NCBI GenBank assembly: GCA_026387215.1
Contig: JAPLMC010000094.1
Span: 24,166 to 31,034, forward strand
DNA length: 6,869 bases
DNA from: Candidatus Omnitrophota bacterium
Lineage (GTDB): Bacteria; Omnitrophota; Gorgyraeia; Gorgyraeales; Gorgyraeaceae
Reading direction: 5' to 3'
The notes under the pieces are model-generated. The model saw only the letters and a program-made list of their open reading frames with translations, ran no database searches and was not told where the DNA came from. Shown here piece after piece: positions 1 to 6,720 of this stretch. The position numbers were made by a program, and so were the translations under genes. Each line of letters starts with the position of its first letter. Position 1 is the first letter of the stretch.

Positions 1-74
1 TTATCATTTATTATTTTTATCAATTTCATAGAATTATTATTTTTAGATTTATAATATATAGGAGAGTGAATTTT
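1..74. other. AT-rich edge with no supportable gene
   Basis: This is the sequence downstream of the last minus-strand gene. It is very AT-rich and shows no clear hairpin with a T-tract that could end the transcript. A minus-strand ATG at 29-27 opens a frame that runs off the window, but it has no Shine-Dalgarno sequence and only nine codons are visible. I do not call it a gene. Confidence 0.5.
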
Positions 75-551
75 TTAATGCTTTTTCTTAAAAATATAAA
101 TATCTTTTATAAAACTTTCCCTTATACCTTCATCGCGCAGCCTGTCTTCATCTTCCACAGGCATAAGTTTAAAATAACTGGAAAATTCTTTTGCAAATAT
201 ACCGATGCCATTTTTGGAAAGCACCCTGTTCAAACCACAGCTCGGAGAATTGTTTTTAAATATAAAACCGCACAGCTTTTCTTTTTCAAGCTGTTCAAGC
301 TTTTCTTTTGCCCATTTGAGCATTTTTTCAGTATAGTCTATGTCAGAATTTTCTGTAACAAGCTTGGGCGATTCGGACGCACCTACCAAATGCATTGCTT
401 CCCTAGGCACACCAAGCCCGCATTCAACTTCAGGACACACAGGTACCCAATTTACAAATTTATCAAACGCATTTTTTAGATAATGGTCCAGCTTGTGCCT
501 TCCATCATATCTAACATTGTTTCCCAGAAGACAACGCTTGATCTTATCCAT
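75..551 (-). CDS. DUF523 family protein, TudS-like [4Fe-4S] thiouracil desulfidase candidate
   Basis: This is a 158-residue soluble protein of the DUF523 family. Recognisable family blocks are CLLGNNVRYDG (residues 7-17), WVPVCPEVECGLGVPRE (35-51), LCGFIFKNNSPSCGL (93-107) and GIGIFAKEF (115-123). Characterised DUF523 members (TudS) remove sulfur from thiouracil or 4-thio-UMP using a [4Fe-4S] cluster held by three cysteines. C7, C39 and C105 lie in the conserved blocks and are the likely ligands; C44 and C94 are extra. The N-terminus is short: the usual strand before the CLLG block is reduced to MDKIKR. The start at 551 is nevertheless the natural one, because ATG overlaps the cutA stop by 8 bases, which implies translational coupling. 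The desulfidase role is inferred from family membership; not every member has been tested. Confidence 0.85.
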   Translation of the reverse strand: MDKIKRCLLGNNVRYDGRHKLDHYLKNAFDKFVNWVPVCPEVECGLGVPREAMHLVGASESPKLVTENSDIDYTEKMLKWAKEKLEQLEKEKLCGFIFKNNSPSCGLNRVLSKNGIGIFAKEFSSYFKLMPVEDEDRLRDEGIRESFIKDIYIFKKKH

Positions 552-876
552 ATTTTTTTACAGTTTCATCAAAAAGCCATTTCAGATAATCTTTACTACC
601 TTTGGGGATTGAAACTGCTATGATTTCAGGAATTTCGTAAGGATGGCTTTCTTTAATAGCTTCTTCTACTTTTTTATAAAAACTCTTTCTAATCTTAATT
701 ATACACACCCACTCTTTTGCTGTTTCAATCTTACCTTTCCAACGATAAATACTTTTTATCGGTCCTCCTATCTGAACACAGGCGGCAAGTCTTTTGACTA
801 CAAGGTCTCTTGCTATCTTTTCAGCATCGAGCTTCCTGGATACAGTTGTAATAACCTGCAAATAACTATTTTTCAT
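544..876 (-). CDS. cutA: CutA family divalent-cation tolerance protein
   Basis: This is a 110-residue CutA1-type protein from a family of small trimeric, ferredoxin-like-fold cytoplasmic proteins. The family was linked to copper and other divalent-cation tolerance, but its molecular role remains unclear. Diagnostic stretches are AEKIARDLVVKRLAACVQI (residues 18-36, with C33), SIYRWKGKIE (42-51), a KIRK strand end and ESHPYEIPEIIAVSI (76-90). The ATG at 876 is chosen because the family begins directly with the first beta strand (here YLQVITTVS). An in-frame ATG at 912 would add 12 unconserved residues encoded by an inverted-repeat hairpin. Neither start has a good Shine-Dalgarno sequence. The 3' end overlaps the DUF523 gene by 8 bases, so the two are almost certainly co-translated. 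Confidence 0.93.
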   Translation of the reverse strand: MKNSYLQVITTVSRKLDAEKIARDLVVKRLAACVQIGGPIKSIYRWKGKIETAKEWVCIIKIRKSFYKKVEEAIKESHPYEIPEIIAVSIPKGSKDYLKWLFDETVKKYG

Positions 877-882
877 GCTTTC

Positions 883-891
883 ATTGTACCA
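883..891 (-). promoter_or_regulatory. possible extended -10 element directly before cutA
   Basis: The minus strand reads TGGTACAAT, which fits an extended -10 box (TGn followed by a one-mismatch TATAAT). No convincing -35 box lies 16-18 bases upstream. The box ends six bases before the cutA ATG at 876, so a transcript from it would start at or next to the start codon and be leaderless. This is a weak call made from motif match alone. Confidence 0.25.
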
Positions 892-933
892 TAATCTTGA
901 CAAAAGTGACATTGTCAGAATGTCAAGATTATG
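890..933. repeat. 13-bp nested inverted repeat between hypA and cutA
   Basis: The outer arms CATAATCTTGACA (890-902) and TGTCAAGATTATG (921-933) are perfect reverse complements of 13 bases, separated by 18 bases. Inside the spacer lies a second small palindrome, TGACATTGTCA (907-917). As RNA this gives a long stem with an inner 4-bp stem. As DNA it gives two TGACA sites facing two TGTCA sites, nearly symmetric about base 912. Neither strand has a T-tract after the repeat, so it is not a standard terminator. It covers the hypA stop codon and the optional upstream cutA start. Possible roles are a protein-binding operator, an mRNA processing or stability hairpin, or a control on cutA translation. 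Confidence 0.8.
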
Positions 934-1273
934 ATTCGATTTCTATGTTGTCTATATAGAATTCTTTGCCGGAATTTGTCAGGATGCCTAGGCCTTGGCA
1001 TTTTGGGCAGTTGAAATCTGATTTCTCGTGCTCGAATATTGTACCGCAGTCCTGGCACTTTAGTTTCGATTTTGCGGTTTTTATTATCAGCTTTGTGCCT
1101 TCGAGGAGATTTTCTTTGGCAAAATTATCGAAATAAACCCTAATAGACTCTTCCTGTAACCCGGAAAGCTCTCCCATGACAAGCGTAACGCCAATTATCT
1201 TTTTAGCGCCGGAATTCTTTGCTTTTTCCAGTATCTGCTTAGCTATGCCTTCTACAATATGATACTCATGCAT
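929..1273 (-). CDS. hypA: HypA hydrogenase nickel-insertion chaperone
   Basis: This 114-residue HypA helps deliver nickel to the [NiFe] hydrogenase large subunit during maturation, usually with HypB, in the cytoplasm. The N-terminal MHE carries the nickel-binding His2 and Glu3. The zinc site is formed by two CxxC pairs, C73/C76 (CQDC) and C89/C92 (CPKC). The block GVTLVMGELSGLQEESIRVYF is typical of the family. Position 5 is His in MHEYHIVEGI, where many family members have a small residue. The ATG overlaps the echF stop by 8 bases, and a modest GAGGA lies about 11 bases upstream. It is the last gene of the hydrogenase block and evidently serves the complex encoded just upstream. No other hyp gene is in the window. 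Confidence 0.95.
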   Translation of the reverse strand: MHEYHIVEGIAKQILEKAKNSGAKKIIGVTLVMGELSGLQEESIRVYFDNFAKENLLEGTKLIIKTAKSKLKCQDCGTIFEHEKSDFNCPKCQGLGILTNSGKEFYIDNIEIES

Positions 1274-1604
1274 TTTTGTATAAATCCTCGTGTTTTGTAA
1301 GCATTGGTTCTGTATATTGATTACTCATCTGGAGGCATTTTTTAGGACATACCTCTACGCAATAACCGCACGTAATGCACTTGAGTCTTGCTATGTTCCA
1401 TGTTTTTTCTTCTCTAGTAACAACTATGGCGCCAGTGGGACATTTTCTTTGGCACATTCCGCAGAATATACATCTGGAAATATCTATAGAAATACTGCCT
1501 CTTGCAAACTCAGACAACATCTTTGGGCCAAAAGGATATTTAACAGTAGCGGGTTTTCTGAACAAGCTCTTCAGGACTGTCTTTGCCATTACAAAAAATT
1601 GCAT
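1266..1604 (-). CDS. echF: Ech hydrogenase subunit F, 2x[4Fe-4S] ferredoxin-like protein
   Basis: This is a 112-residue polyferredoxin subunit, homologous to NuoI of complex I. Two classical cluster motifs are visible: C45-x2-C48-x2-C51-x3-C55-P and C76-x2-C79-x2-C82-x3-C86-P. Each set of four cysteines would bind one [4Fe-4S] cluster. An extra cysteine, C90, follows the second motif. The subunit is expected to accept electrons from soluble ferredoxin and pass them through EchC to the NiFe site, on the cytoplasmic face of the membrane. The opening stretch with KYPFGP (23-28) is also family-like. The start at 1604 is favoured over the internal ATG at 1589 because only 1604 has a Shine-Dalgarno sequence. 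It lies 2 bases after echE and overlaps hypA by 8 bases. Confidence 0.94.
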   Translation of the reverse strand: MQFFVMAKTVLKSLFRKPATVKYPFGPKMLSEFARGSISIDISRCIFCGMCQRKCPTGAIVVTREEKTWNIARLKCITCGYCVEVCPKKCLQMSNQYTEPMLTKHEDLYKNA

Positions 1605-1606
1605 AT

Positions 1607-2686
1607 TTACCTTTCAGTGCAGCTTATGCACGGATCAATAGTCAGGACTAATACAGGTACATCCGCCAGGCTGCTTCCCGGAAGCATTTTTACTAAACTT
1701 GGAATATTCGCAAATGTAGGAGTCCTCACTCTTAGGCGCTGTAAAAACTTGGTTCCATTTGCCTTGGCATAATAAATAACTTCTCCTCTGGGCTGTTCTG
1801 TCCTTGCAAAAAATTCTCCGTCAGGATTTCCCGTTATTTTAATTTCAATAGGTCCGTCCGGAATTTTGCCGGCCAGTTGCCTGATTATGTCAATAGACTG
1901 AAATAATTCCTTTATTCTCACAACACACCTTGCATAGCTATCGCCTGAAGTCTCCACAACAGGCTCAAAATCAATATTTTTATAAGCTGCATATCCCAGT
2001 TTCCTAGTATCTATAGACCATCCACTTGCCCTTAATGTAGGGCCGACTGCCCCAAGTTCATAAGCCTGGCCCTTCTTCAGCACGCCTACTCCTACAAGTC
2101 TGTGTTGCACAGAAGAGTCTTTTATAAAAATATCTGTAATCTCTTTAAGTTCATTCTTATATGATTCAAGACTTTTGCTAATCGATTTTAAAGTAGCGCT
2201 ATCTATATCTCTCCTAACTCCGCCTACCTTGGCTGAAGCAAATATAACCCTTCCGCCTGTTGTGTTTTCTATAATATCAAGAATTTTTTCTCTCATGCGC
2301 CAAGTGTGCATAAAAAGGCTTTCGAAACCAAAAGAATCCGCCATAAGCCCCATCCACAATAAATGGCTATGCATCCTGGAAAGTTCCGACCATATGGTCC
2401 TGAGATAATCCGCCCTTTCAGGAACCTTGATCTTCATGATTTCTTCTACTGCTATGCAATAAGTAAGGCCGTGGATAAAACTGCATATTCCACATATCCT
2501 CTCAGCCACGTAAACAAAATCTATAAAATCTTTTTTCTCAACTAGCTTTTCCAGTCCCCTGTGAATAAAGCCTATGGAAGGGATTGCCTCAACTACTAAT
2601 TCGTCTTCCAGCACAAGATCCAGATGGATCGGCTCAGGCAAAACCGGATGCTGCGGGCCAAAAGGAATAATGGTTCTTTTCGTCAT
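1607..2686 (-). CDS. echE: Ech [NiFe] hydrogenase large subunit E (catalytic)
   Basis: This is the 359-residue catalytic subunit, homologous to NuoD, where protons are reduced to H2 or H2 is oxidised. It has both nickel-binding motifs: RICGICSFIHG (residues 63-73, ligands C65 and C68) and DPCISCTER at the very end (351-359, ligands C353 and C356). That separates it from complex I NuoD, which has lost these cysteines. The N-terminal FGPQHPVLPEP block is typical of the Ech and Hyc-like group 4 enzymes. The protein ends at the arginine of the second motif, with no C-terminal extension. Ech and CooH large subunits are known for this, so no maturation endopeptidase is expected, and none is seen nearby. 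It overlaps echD by 4 bases. A purine-rich AAGGGA about 7 bases before the ATG serves as the ribosome binding site. Confidence 0.97.
   Translation of the reverse strand: MTKRTIIPFGPQHPVLPEPIHLDLVLEDELVVEAIPSIGFIHRGLEKLVEKKDFIDFVYVAERICGICSFIHGLTYCIAVEEIMKIKVPERADYLRTIWSELSRMHSHLLWMGLMADSFGFESLFMHTWRMREKILDIIENTTGGRVIFASAKVGGVRRDIDSATLKSISKSLESYKNELKEITDIFIKDSSVQHRLVGVGVLKKGQAYELGAVGPTLRASGWSIDTRKLGYAAYKNIDFEPVVETSGDSYARCVVRIKELFQSIDIIRQLAGKIPDGPIEIKITGNPDGEFFARTEQPRGEVIYYAKANGTKFLQRLRVRTPTFANIPSLVKMLPGSSLADVPVLVLTIDPCISCTER
1610..1615 (-). promoter_or_regulatory. echF ribosome binding site inside the echE 3' end
   Basis: The minus strand reads GAAAGG, then TAAAT, then ATG at 1604. The Shine-Dalgarno sequence is made of the last two sense codons of echE, and the spacer contains the echE stop codon. 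This 5-base spacing decides the echF start in favour of 1604, since the later ATG at 1589 has only a T-rich stretch before it. The layout implies translational coupling between the two genes. Confidence 0.7.
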
Positions 2687-3060
2687 GATGGAATCCCTTC
2701 TCCGGAACTTCCCGTATTCTGCGGATTAAACGGATATTTAACAGTGGTGCGGTAGAAGTTGCCCTTGTAATCAATCGCCATATTCTTTATTTTTATTCCA
2801 TACAAATCGCTTATCTCGTTTTCATAAAGAAACGCGCTCCAGTAAATAGAGCTTACACTCGGTATTTCAATATCTACAGAGGGTATTACAATTCTCAGAT
2901 TCACGAAATTGTAATCTTTATCAAATGAGTAATTAATTTCCAAAACATCTGTCTTAGTGCACCCTATTTGTACCAGTCTGTAACCTGCTGCATGAAACCC
3001 TATTACCTTCTCCAATAGTTCATCTATTTTTATGTCTATCAGCCTCTGATCTTCTGTCAT
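2683..3060 (-). CDS. echD: Ech hydrogenase subunit D, NuoC-like
   Basis: This 125-residue soluble subunit is homologous to NuoC, the 30-kDa subunit of complex I. The recognisable part is the C-terminal half, with SSIYWSAFLYENEISDLYGIKI (roughly residues 70-91), which matches the conserved ERE-x-x-DLFGI region of the family, followed by KYPFNP near the end. It carries no cofactor motif and is a structural part of the cytoplasmic arm, next to the large subunit. It is short compared with NuoC of complex I, as is usual for EchD. The start at 3060 has an AGGA seven bases upstream. The gene begins 2 bases after echC and overlaps echE by 4 bases. Confidence 0.9.
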   Translation of the reverse strand: MTEDQRLIDIKIDELLEKVIGFHAAGYRLVQIGCTKTDVLEINYSFDKDYNFVNLRIVIPSVDIEIPSVSSIYWSAFLYENEISDLYGIKIKNMAIDYKGNFYRTTVKYPFNPQNTGSSGEGIPS

Positions 3061-3062
3061 TT

Positions 3063-3971
3063 TTATATCCTATCCGCGAATTTTTCCATATAAACCCTGT
3101 GCCGTTTATCGTTTACTTTTTCGCATTTGAACATCCTATATCCAAGTCTCTCATAAAAATTAATATTGCGCTTGGATTTGTGTCCTGTAAAAACCTCAAA
3201 TCTGGAAGCAAAGCCAAAATGAAATTCTATTTCATTCATAAGTTTTTTGCCTATCCCAAGATTCTGATATATGGGATGCACTATCCGCCTGTAAATATAA
3301 CATGTATCATCTTTAACATAACCGCGCACAGACCCTATAATTATACCATTCATAACAGCCTTGAAAAATATTATGGTCTTAAAATCTTCTTTTAGTTCAG
3401 ACAATGTCTGCATTAAAGGAGGGAACGCAAAATCATTATAGAGTTCCGCCTCGCTCTGATAAGCCAGCTTCTGTAGCGCCAAGATCTCAGCTGCATCCTC
3501 TATATTTGCCGGCTCTATGGCCAATATCTCTGTGCCCAAACCCATGGCTACAAGTTTATGTTTTTTATCTTCCAGAATCTTTAAAGCCTTTTCTACTCCG
3601 TCTATTATAGATTCCGGTCTCGCGGCACATCCAGGCACATATATATCAACAGGCAACACCTTGTTTACGCCTCCCAGCACATTGTAGCACTCGCTAAATA
3701 TGCCGCCTGAGGTAGCACAAATGCCTATAGCCACAACTACTTTCGGATCAGGCATCTGTTCGTAAATATTCTGCACTACTTCTCTGTTTTGGTCATTCAT
3801 AGAACCAGTTATTAAAAATATATCCGCATGCTTTGGGTTTCCTGTATTTATTACGCCAAGTCTCTCCAGGTCGTACCTAGGAGCAAGCGACGCCAAGACC
3901 TCTATATCACAGCCATTACAGCTTGTACCGTCATAATGTATAACCCACGGAGATCTTTTCAAATAAGACAT
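3063..3971 (-). CDS. echC: Ech hydrogenase small subunit C fused to a GNAT acetyltransferase domain
   Basis: This is a 302-residue two-domain protein. Residues 1-140 are a NuoB/EchC-type small subunit with the four ligands of the proximal [4Fe-4S] cluster: C18 and C21 (SCNGC), C85 (GICATSGG) and C115 (VPGCAARPE). It should pass electrons between EchF and the NiFe site in EchE. Residues 149-302 form a GNAT acetyltransferase domain. The acetyl-CoA loop is seen in VHPIYQNLGIGKKLM (231-245, Q236/G239/G241), and the C-terminal block in NINFYERLGYRMF (269-281). The domain also has LQKLAYQSEAELYNDF (166-181), a stretch I associate with a stand-alone GNAT subfamily. Ordinary EchC proteins end near residue 145. 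An internal ATG at 3545 (M143) lacks a Shine-Dalgarno sequence, so separate translation of the GNAT part looks unlikely. The main start at 3971 has GAGG six bases upstream. The acetyl acceptor is unknown. Confidence 0.93.
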   Translation of the reverse strand: MSYLKRSPWVIHYDGTSCNGCDIEVLASLAPRYDLERLGVINTGNPKHADIFLITGSMNDQNREVVQNIYEQMPDPKVVVAIGICATSGGIFSECYNVLGGVNKVLPVDIYVPGCAARPESIIDGVEKALKILEDKKHKLVAMGLGTEILAIEPANIEDAAEILALQKLAYQSEAELYNDFAFPPLMQTLSELKEDFKTIIFFKAVMNGIIIGSVRGYVKDDTCYIYRRIVHPIYQNLGIGKKLMNEIEFHFGFASRFEVFTGHKSKRNINFYERLGYRMFKCEKVNDKRHRVYMEKFADRI

Positions 3972-3974
3972 ATT

Positions 3975-4829
3975 CTACCTCAGTACAAAAAACAAAAATA
4001 TTATATTTCCCAAGCCGAACAATAATCCCACAATCCATGAACTCATAAGGGCCATTTCCCACTTAACCCTCGCAAAGGTATTATCAATAATAATTATAAG
4101 GAAATATATCGAAAGCGTAAGCGCAACTCCGATTAAAATATTGTTTGCAAAAAATAGCCCCACAAAACCCAGCATCAATATATTCTCATACCAATGCGCT
4201 ACCTCTATCATAGCGAGAGAGCGCCCTGAAAATTCCGTAGTCATGCCTTTTACAAGTTCCTGATGAGCATGATGCGAATACGCCAGGTCAAAAGGCGATT
4301 TGGAAAACTTCATGGGCAATATATAAATAAACGCGAATAATAAACCCGGCAAAAAATAAAAAAGAGGCTTGTCGTAAGAAATTATATCCGTGATATAAAA
4401 ACTTTTTGTAACCATGTACATGCCTACAGCTGCCAGTATTATTATAGGTTCGTACGCCATCATCTGAATAAGCGCCCTCTGGGAGCCGATGATACTGTAC
4501 GGCGAGCTCGCCTTGTATCCTCCCAGCACAAAAAATATTTCTGCGAGAGTTAATGCAAATATCACAAGCAACAGGTCTTTTCCTGAAAAAAATAAAGTTC
4601 CTGTAAAAATTATAAAAATCAAAAAAAACACCACATAAAAATTCTGTGATTTTCTTACCACAAGGCTTTCTTTCTCCATTAATTTAAGCACATCATAAAA
4701 AGGCTGTAAGATAGGCGGACCCACCCTTCCCTGCATCCTTGCGGTAATCTTTCGGTCCACTCCGGCAAGTATTGCGCCAAGAAAAGGCGCCAGAGTGATA
4801 TATGCAATTATTGAAATAAATATTTTCAT
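3975..4829 (-). CDS. echB: Ech hydrogenase membrane subunit B, NuoH-like
   Basis: This is a 284-residue integral membrane protein homologous to NuoH, HycD and EchB. It anchors the cytoplasmic arm to the membrane and links redox chemistry to ion movement. Conserved cytoplasmic loops are visible: DRKITARMQGRVGPP followed by QPFYDVLKL (residues 25-50), and SPFDLAYSHHAHQELVKGMT continuing into TEFSGRS (178-204). The second loop is rich in charged residues, in the form typical of Ech-type enzymes. About seven to eight hydrophobic segments surround these loops. The ATG overlaps the echA stop by 4 bases. No strong Shine-Dalgarno sequence is present, so the start probably depends on coupling to echA translation. 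The stop lies 3 bases before echC. Confidence 0.95.
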   Translation of the reverse strand: MKIFISIIAYITLAPFLGAILAGVDRKITARMQGRVGPPILQPFYDVLKLMEKESLVVRKSQNFYVVFFLIFIIFTGTLFFSGKDLLLVIFALTLAEIFFVLGGYKASSPYSIIGSQRALIQMMAYEPIIILAAVGMYMVTKSFYITDIISYDKPLFYFLPGLLFAFIYILPMKFSKSPFDLAYSHHAHQELVKGMTTEFSGRSLAMIEVAHWYENILMLGFVGLFFANNILIGVALTLSIYFLIIIIDNTFARVKWEMALMSSWIVGLLFGLGNIIFLFFVLR

Positions 4830-6709
4830 TTTATCAGCGATATAAATATAAAAATAATAAATATAAAACAGATGAGTGCCCCGAACTTGTATAACTTTGC
4901 TTCTCCAAAATATTTTTCCAGATAGTAATTTTTCATTTGCATATCTTTTACACTGCCAGCTGCGCCTCGGAAGCGAATACTGGTTTCTGTATTAGCGCCC
5001 GCTAAATAAGCGTCCACAACCTTGACTCTTTTGCCGTAATTTATAAAACTAAGTGGGAAAAGCATAACCATCGCTAACATTATAGACATTATCACAATGT
5101 TTCCATGGCTCATAGTCAGCGTCATTCCGTATATCTCCATGACATATGGCTGGATAAGCGCTGTTGATACAAACGGGAAAAGGCTGCATAAACCAACTGT
5201 TAAGAAAGCTAATATAAATAAAGGCGCTGTTTCAGTCTTGTGCATCCCTTGTTCCAGATCATATTCCATATTCACAACTGTAATTATTTTACCAAGCCAT
5301 TTGACCCAGAAAAAAAGCGTGGCGGAGCTTCCGAATATAACAAAAACCGCAAGTAAAGGATTAAAATCCACAAGCGCTTTTAAAACAGCCCATTTACTGA
5401 TAAGCATCCCAAACGGCGCCAGGAACATCCCGACCATACCTATCTGTATCATTATAGATATCTTAGGCATGCTAATAATGAGCCCAGACATATCCTCTAT
5501 ATCTCTCGAGTGAATTCTATGCTCTATTGCTCCTACGCATAAGAACAAAAGGCATTTTGTCACAGCGTGAAATATGATTAAAAGCATTGCCGCCCACATT
5601 GCTTCGTAAGTCCCTACTCCTGCACAAAGCACTATGAGGCCAAGATTGGCAATTGTAGAGTATGCAAGGGCTTTTTTAGCATCGCTTTGGCTGATCGCAA
5701 TAAGAGAAGTTATAAGAAAAGTCACGCCTCCTATTAATGCAATTATAAAACCAAGCATAGTTCCCTGCAGCACAAATGCAAATCTTAAAATAATATACAC
5801 ACCTGCCTTGACCATTGTGCTTGAATGAAGCAAAGCTGAAACAGGCGTAGGCGCAACCATAGCGCCTAAAAGCCAGGATGAAAATGGCATTTGAGCGGAC
5901 TTTGTAAGGCCTGCAAAGCTTATAAGCGCGACCGGAATCAGCACGCCTAATTTTCCTAAATATACCGCTTTATCCAACTCTATAACATTATAAGAATAAT
6001 AAAGATATATTATGCCTATTAAAAAAGCCAGGCCTCCCAGAAGATTTATTTGTAACGCCCTGAATGCATTATTTATTGCCTCTTCTGTTTTCTTATACCC
6101 TATTAATAAAAAAGAACAGATCGTGGTTATTTCCCAGAAAAAATAAAGCCATAATAAATTATTCGAAAAAACTATACCGAACATGGCTGATAAAAATACG
6201 AACATAAGAAATGAGAAAAAACATCTATTATCTTTGAGAGCCTTGTGATGCTGCAAATGAAAATCTTTCATATATCCTATAGCATAGACGCATATAAGAC
6301 TTCCTACCACCCCTATTATTAGAGCCATAATTATTGAAAATTTATCCACAAATAGTTCATGATCTACTATGACACCTTGGGCGCATTTCAGCTCAAAAAA
6401 AGCCATAATTAAAAACTGCGCCAATATTAGTCCTGATACTATATACTTTTTATACTTCCAGCTAATATAAAAAATATATACTGCCAATAAAACCTCTATA
6501 AAAAATATGGCTTTATCTATATAAAACGCCTCCAAGCTGAAATATTGAACATCGCGATGAAAATTAATAATAAGCAAGGCTATAGAACCTGCGGAAAGCA
6601 GCGCAGCTGCGGTAGATATGGCAATAGCTCTTATCTTATAGTTCTTCAAAAACAATAAAATAAAAGCTGTTGCAAGCGGAAATATTATTAAAAAAGTCAG
6701 TAGGTGCAT
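4826..6709 (-). CDS. echA: Ech hydrogenase membrane subunit A, NuoL/Mrp-type ion-translocating subunit
   Basis: This is a 627-residue polytopic membrane protein of the NuoL/NuoM/Mrp antiporter family, expected to carry protons or sodium ions across the membrane. Signature residues of the channel are present: E193 in FFWEITTICSF, K270 in LTKSAQMPFSSWL, H295 and K301 in SALLHSSTMVKAGVY, K345/K346 in SDAKKALAYST, H381 and K385 in FHAVTKCLLF, and K439 in ISKW. Length and N-terminus (MHLLTFLIIFPL) match EchA-like subunits. There is no long C-terminal lateral helix like that of NuoL. An in-frame TAA lies five codons before the ATG at 6709, so the start cannot move far upstream. However, no Shine-Dalgarno sequence precedes it, only the T-rich tail of a hairpin. 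It is the first gene of the operon. Confidence 0.95.
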   Translation of the reverse strand: MHLLTFLIIFPLATAFILLFLKNYKIRAIAISTAAALLSAGSIALLIINFHRDVQYFSLEAFYIDKAIFFIEVLLAVYIFYISWKYKKYIVSGLILAQFLIMAFFELKCAQGVIVDHELFVDKFSIIMALIIGVVGSLICVYAIGYMKDFHLQHHKALKDNRCFFSFLMFVFLSAMFGIVFSNNLLWLYFFWEITTICSFLLIGYKKTEEAINNAFRALQINLLGGLAFLIGIIYLYYSYNVIELDKAVYLGKLGVLIPVALISFAGLTKSAQMPFSSWLLGAMVAPTPVSALLHSSTMVKAGVYIILRFAFVLQGTMLGFIIALIGGVTFLITSLIAISQSDAKKALAYSTIANLGLIVLCAGVGTYEAMWAAMLLIIFHAVTKCLLFLCVGAIEHRIHSRDIEDMSGLIISMPKISIMIQIGMVGMFLAPFGMLISKWAVLKALVDFNPLLAVFVIFGSSATLFFWVKWLGKIITVVNMEYDLEQGMHKTETAPLFILAFLTVGLCSLFPFVSTALIQPYVMEIYGMTLTMSHGNIVIMSIMLAMVMLFPLSFINYGKRVKVVDAYLAGANTETSIRFRGAAGSVKDMQMKNYYLEKYFGEAKLYKFGALICFIFIIFIFISLIK

Positions 6710-6720
6710 AAAAAAGAATT

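Noticed and set aside
63..70. AGAGTGAA shared with the echA leader hairpin arm (6742-6749)
   Set aside because: An eight-base match in AT-rich sequence is expected by chance, and no inverted partner is present at 1-74.
66..479. Plus-strand ORF of 137 residues opening with GTG after an AGGAG sequence
   Set aside because: It lies antisense to the DUF523 gene, which has clear family motifs. Its product is a low-complexity Phe/Lys-rich chain without recognisable domains, and the AGGAG is probably chance.
877..912. Longer cutA starting at ATG 912
   Set aside because: The added 12 residues are not expected in the family, are encoded within a hairpin and have no ribosome binding site. The choice is not certain, because the ATG at 876 also lacks a good site.
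1290..1772. Plus-strand ORFs of 160 and 88 residues (the second at 1375-1641) opposite echF and the end of echE
   Set aside because: The minus strand codes for echF and echE with intact cysteine motifs; these are antisense shadows.
5097..5513. Plus-strand ORF of 138 residues opposite echA
   Set aside because: It is antisense to a well-conserved NuoL-like region, with no start signal and no recognisable domain.
1607..6709. Reading the block as a complex I (Nuo) or Mrp-type antiporter operon
   Set aside because: The large subunit retains both CxxC nickel motifs, and the gene set and order match Ech hydrogenase, with hypA directly downstream.
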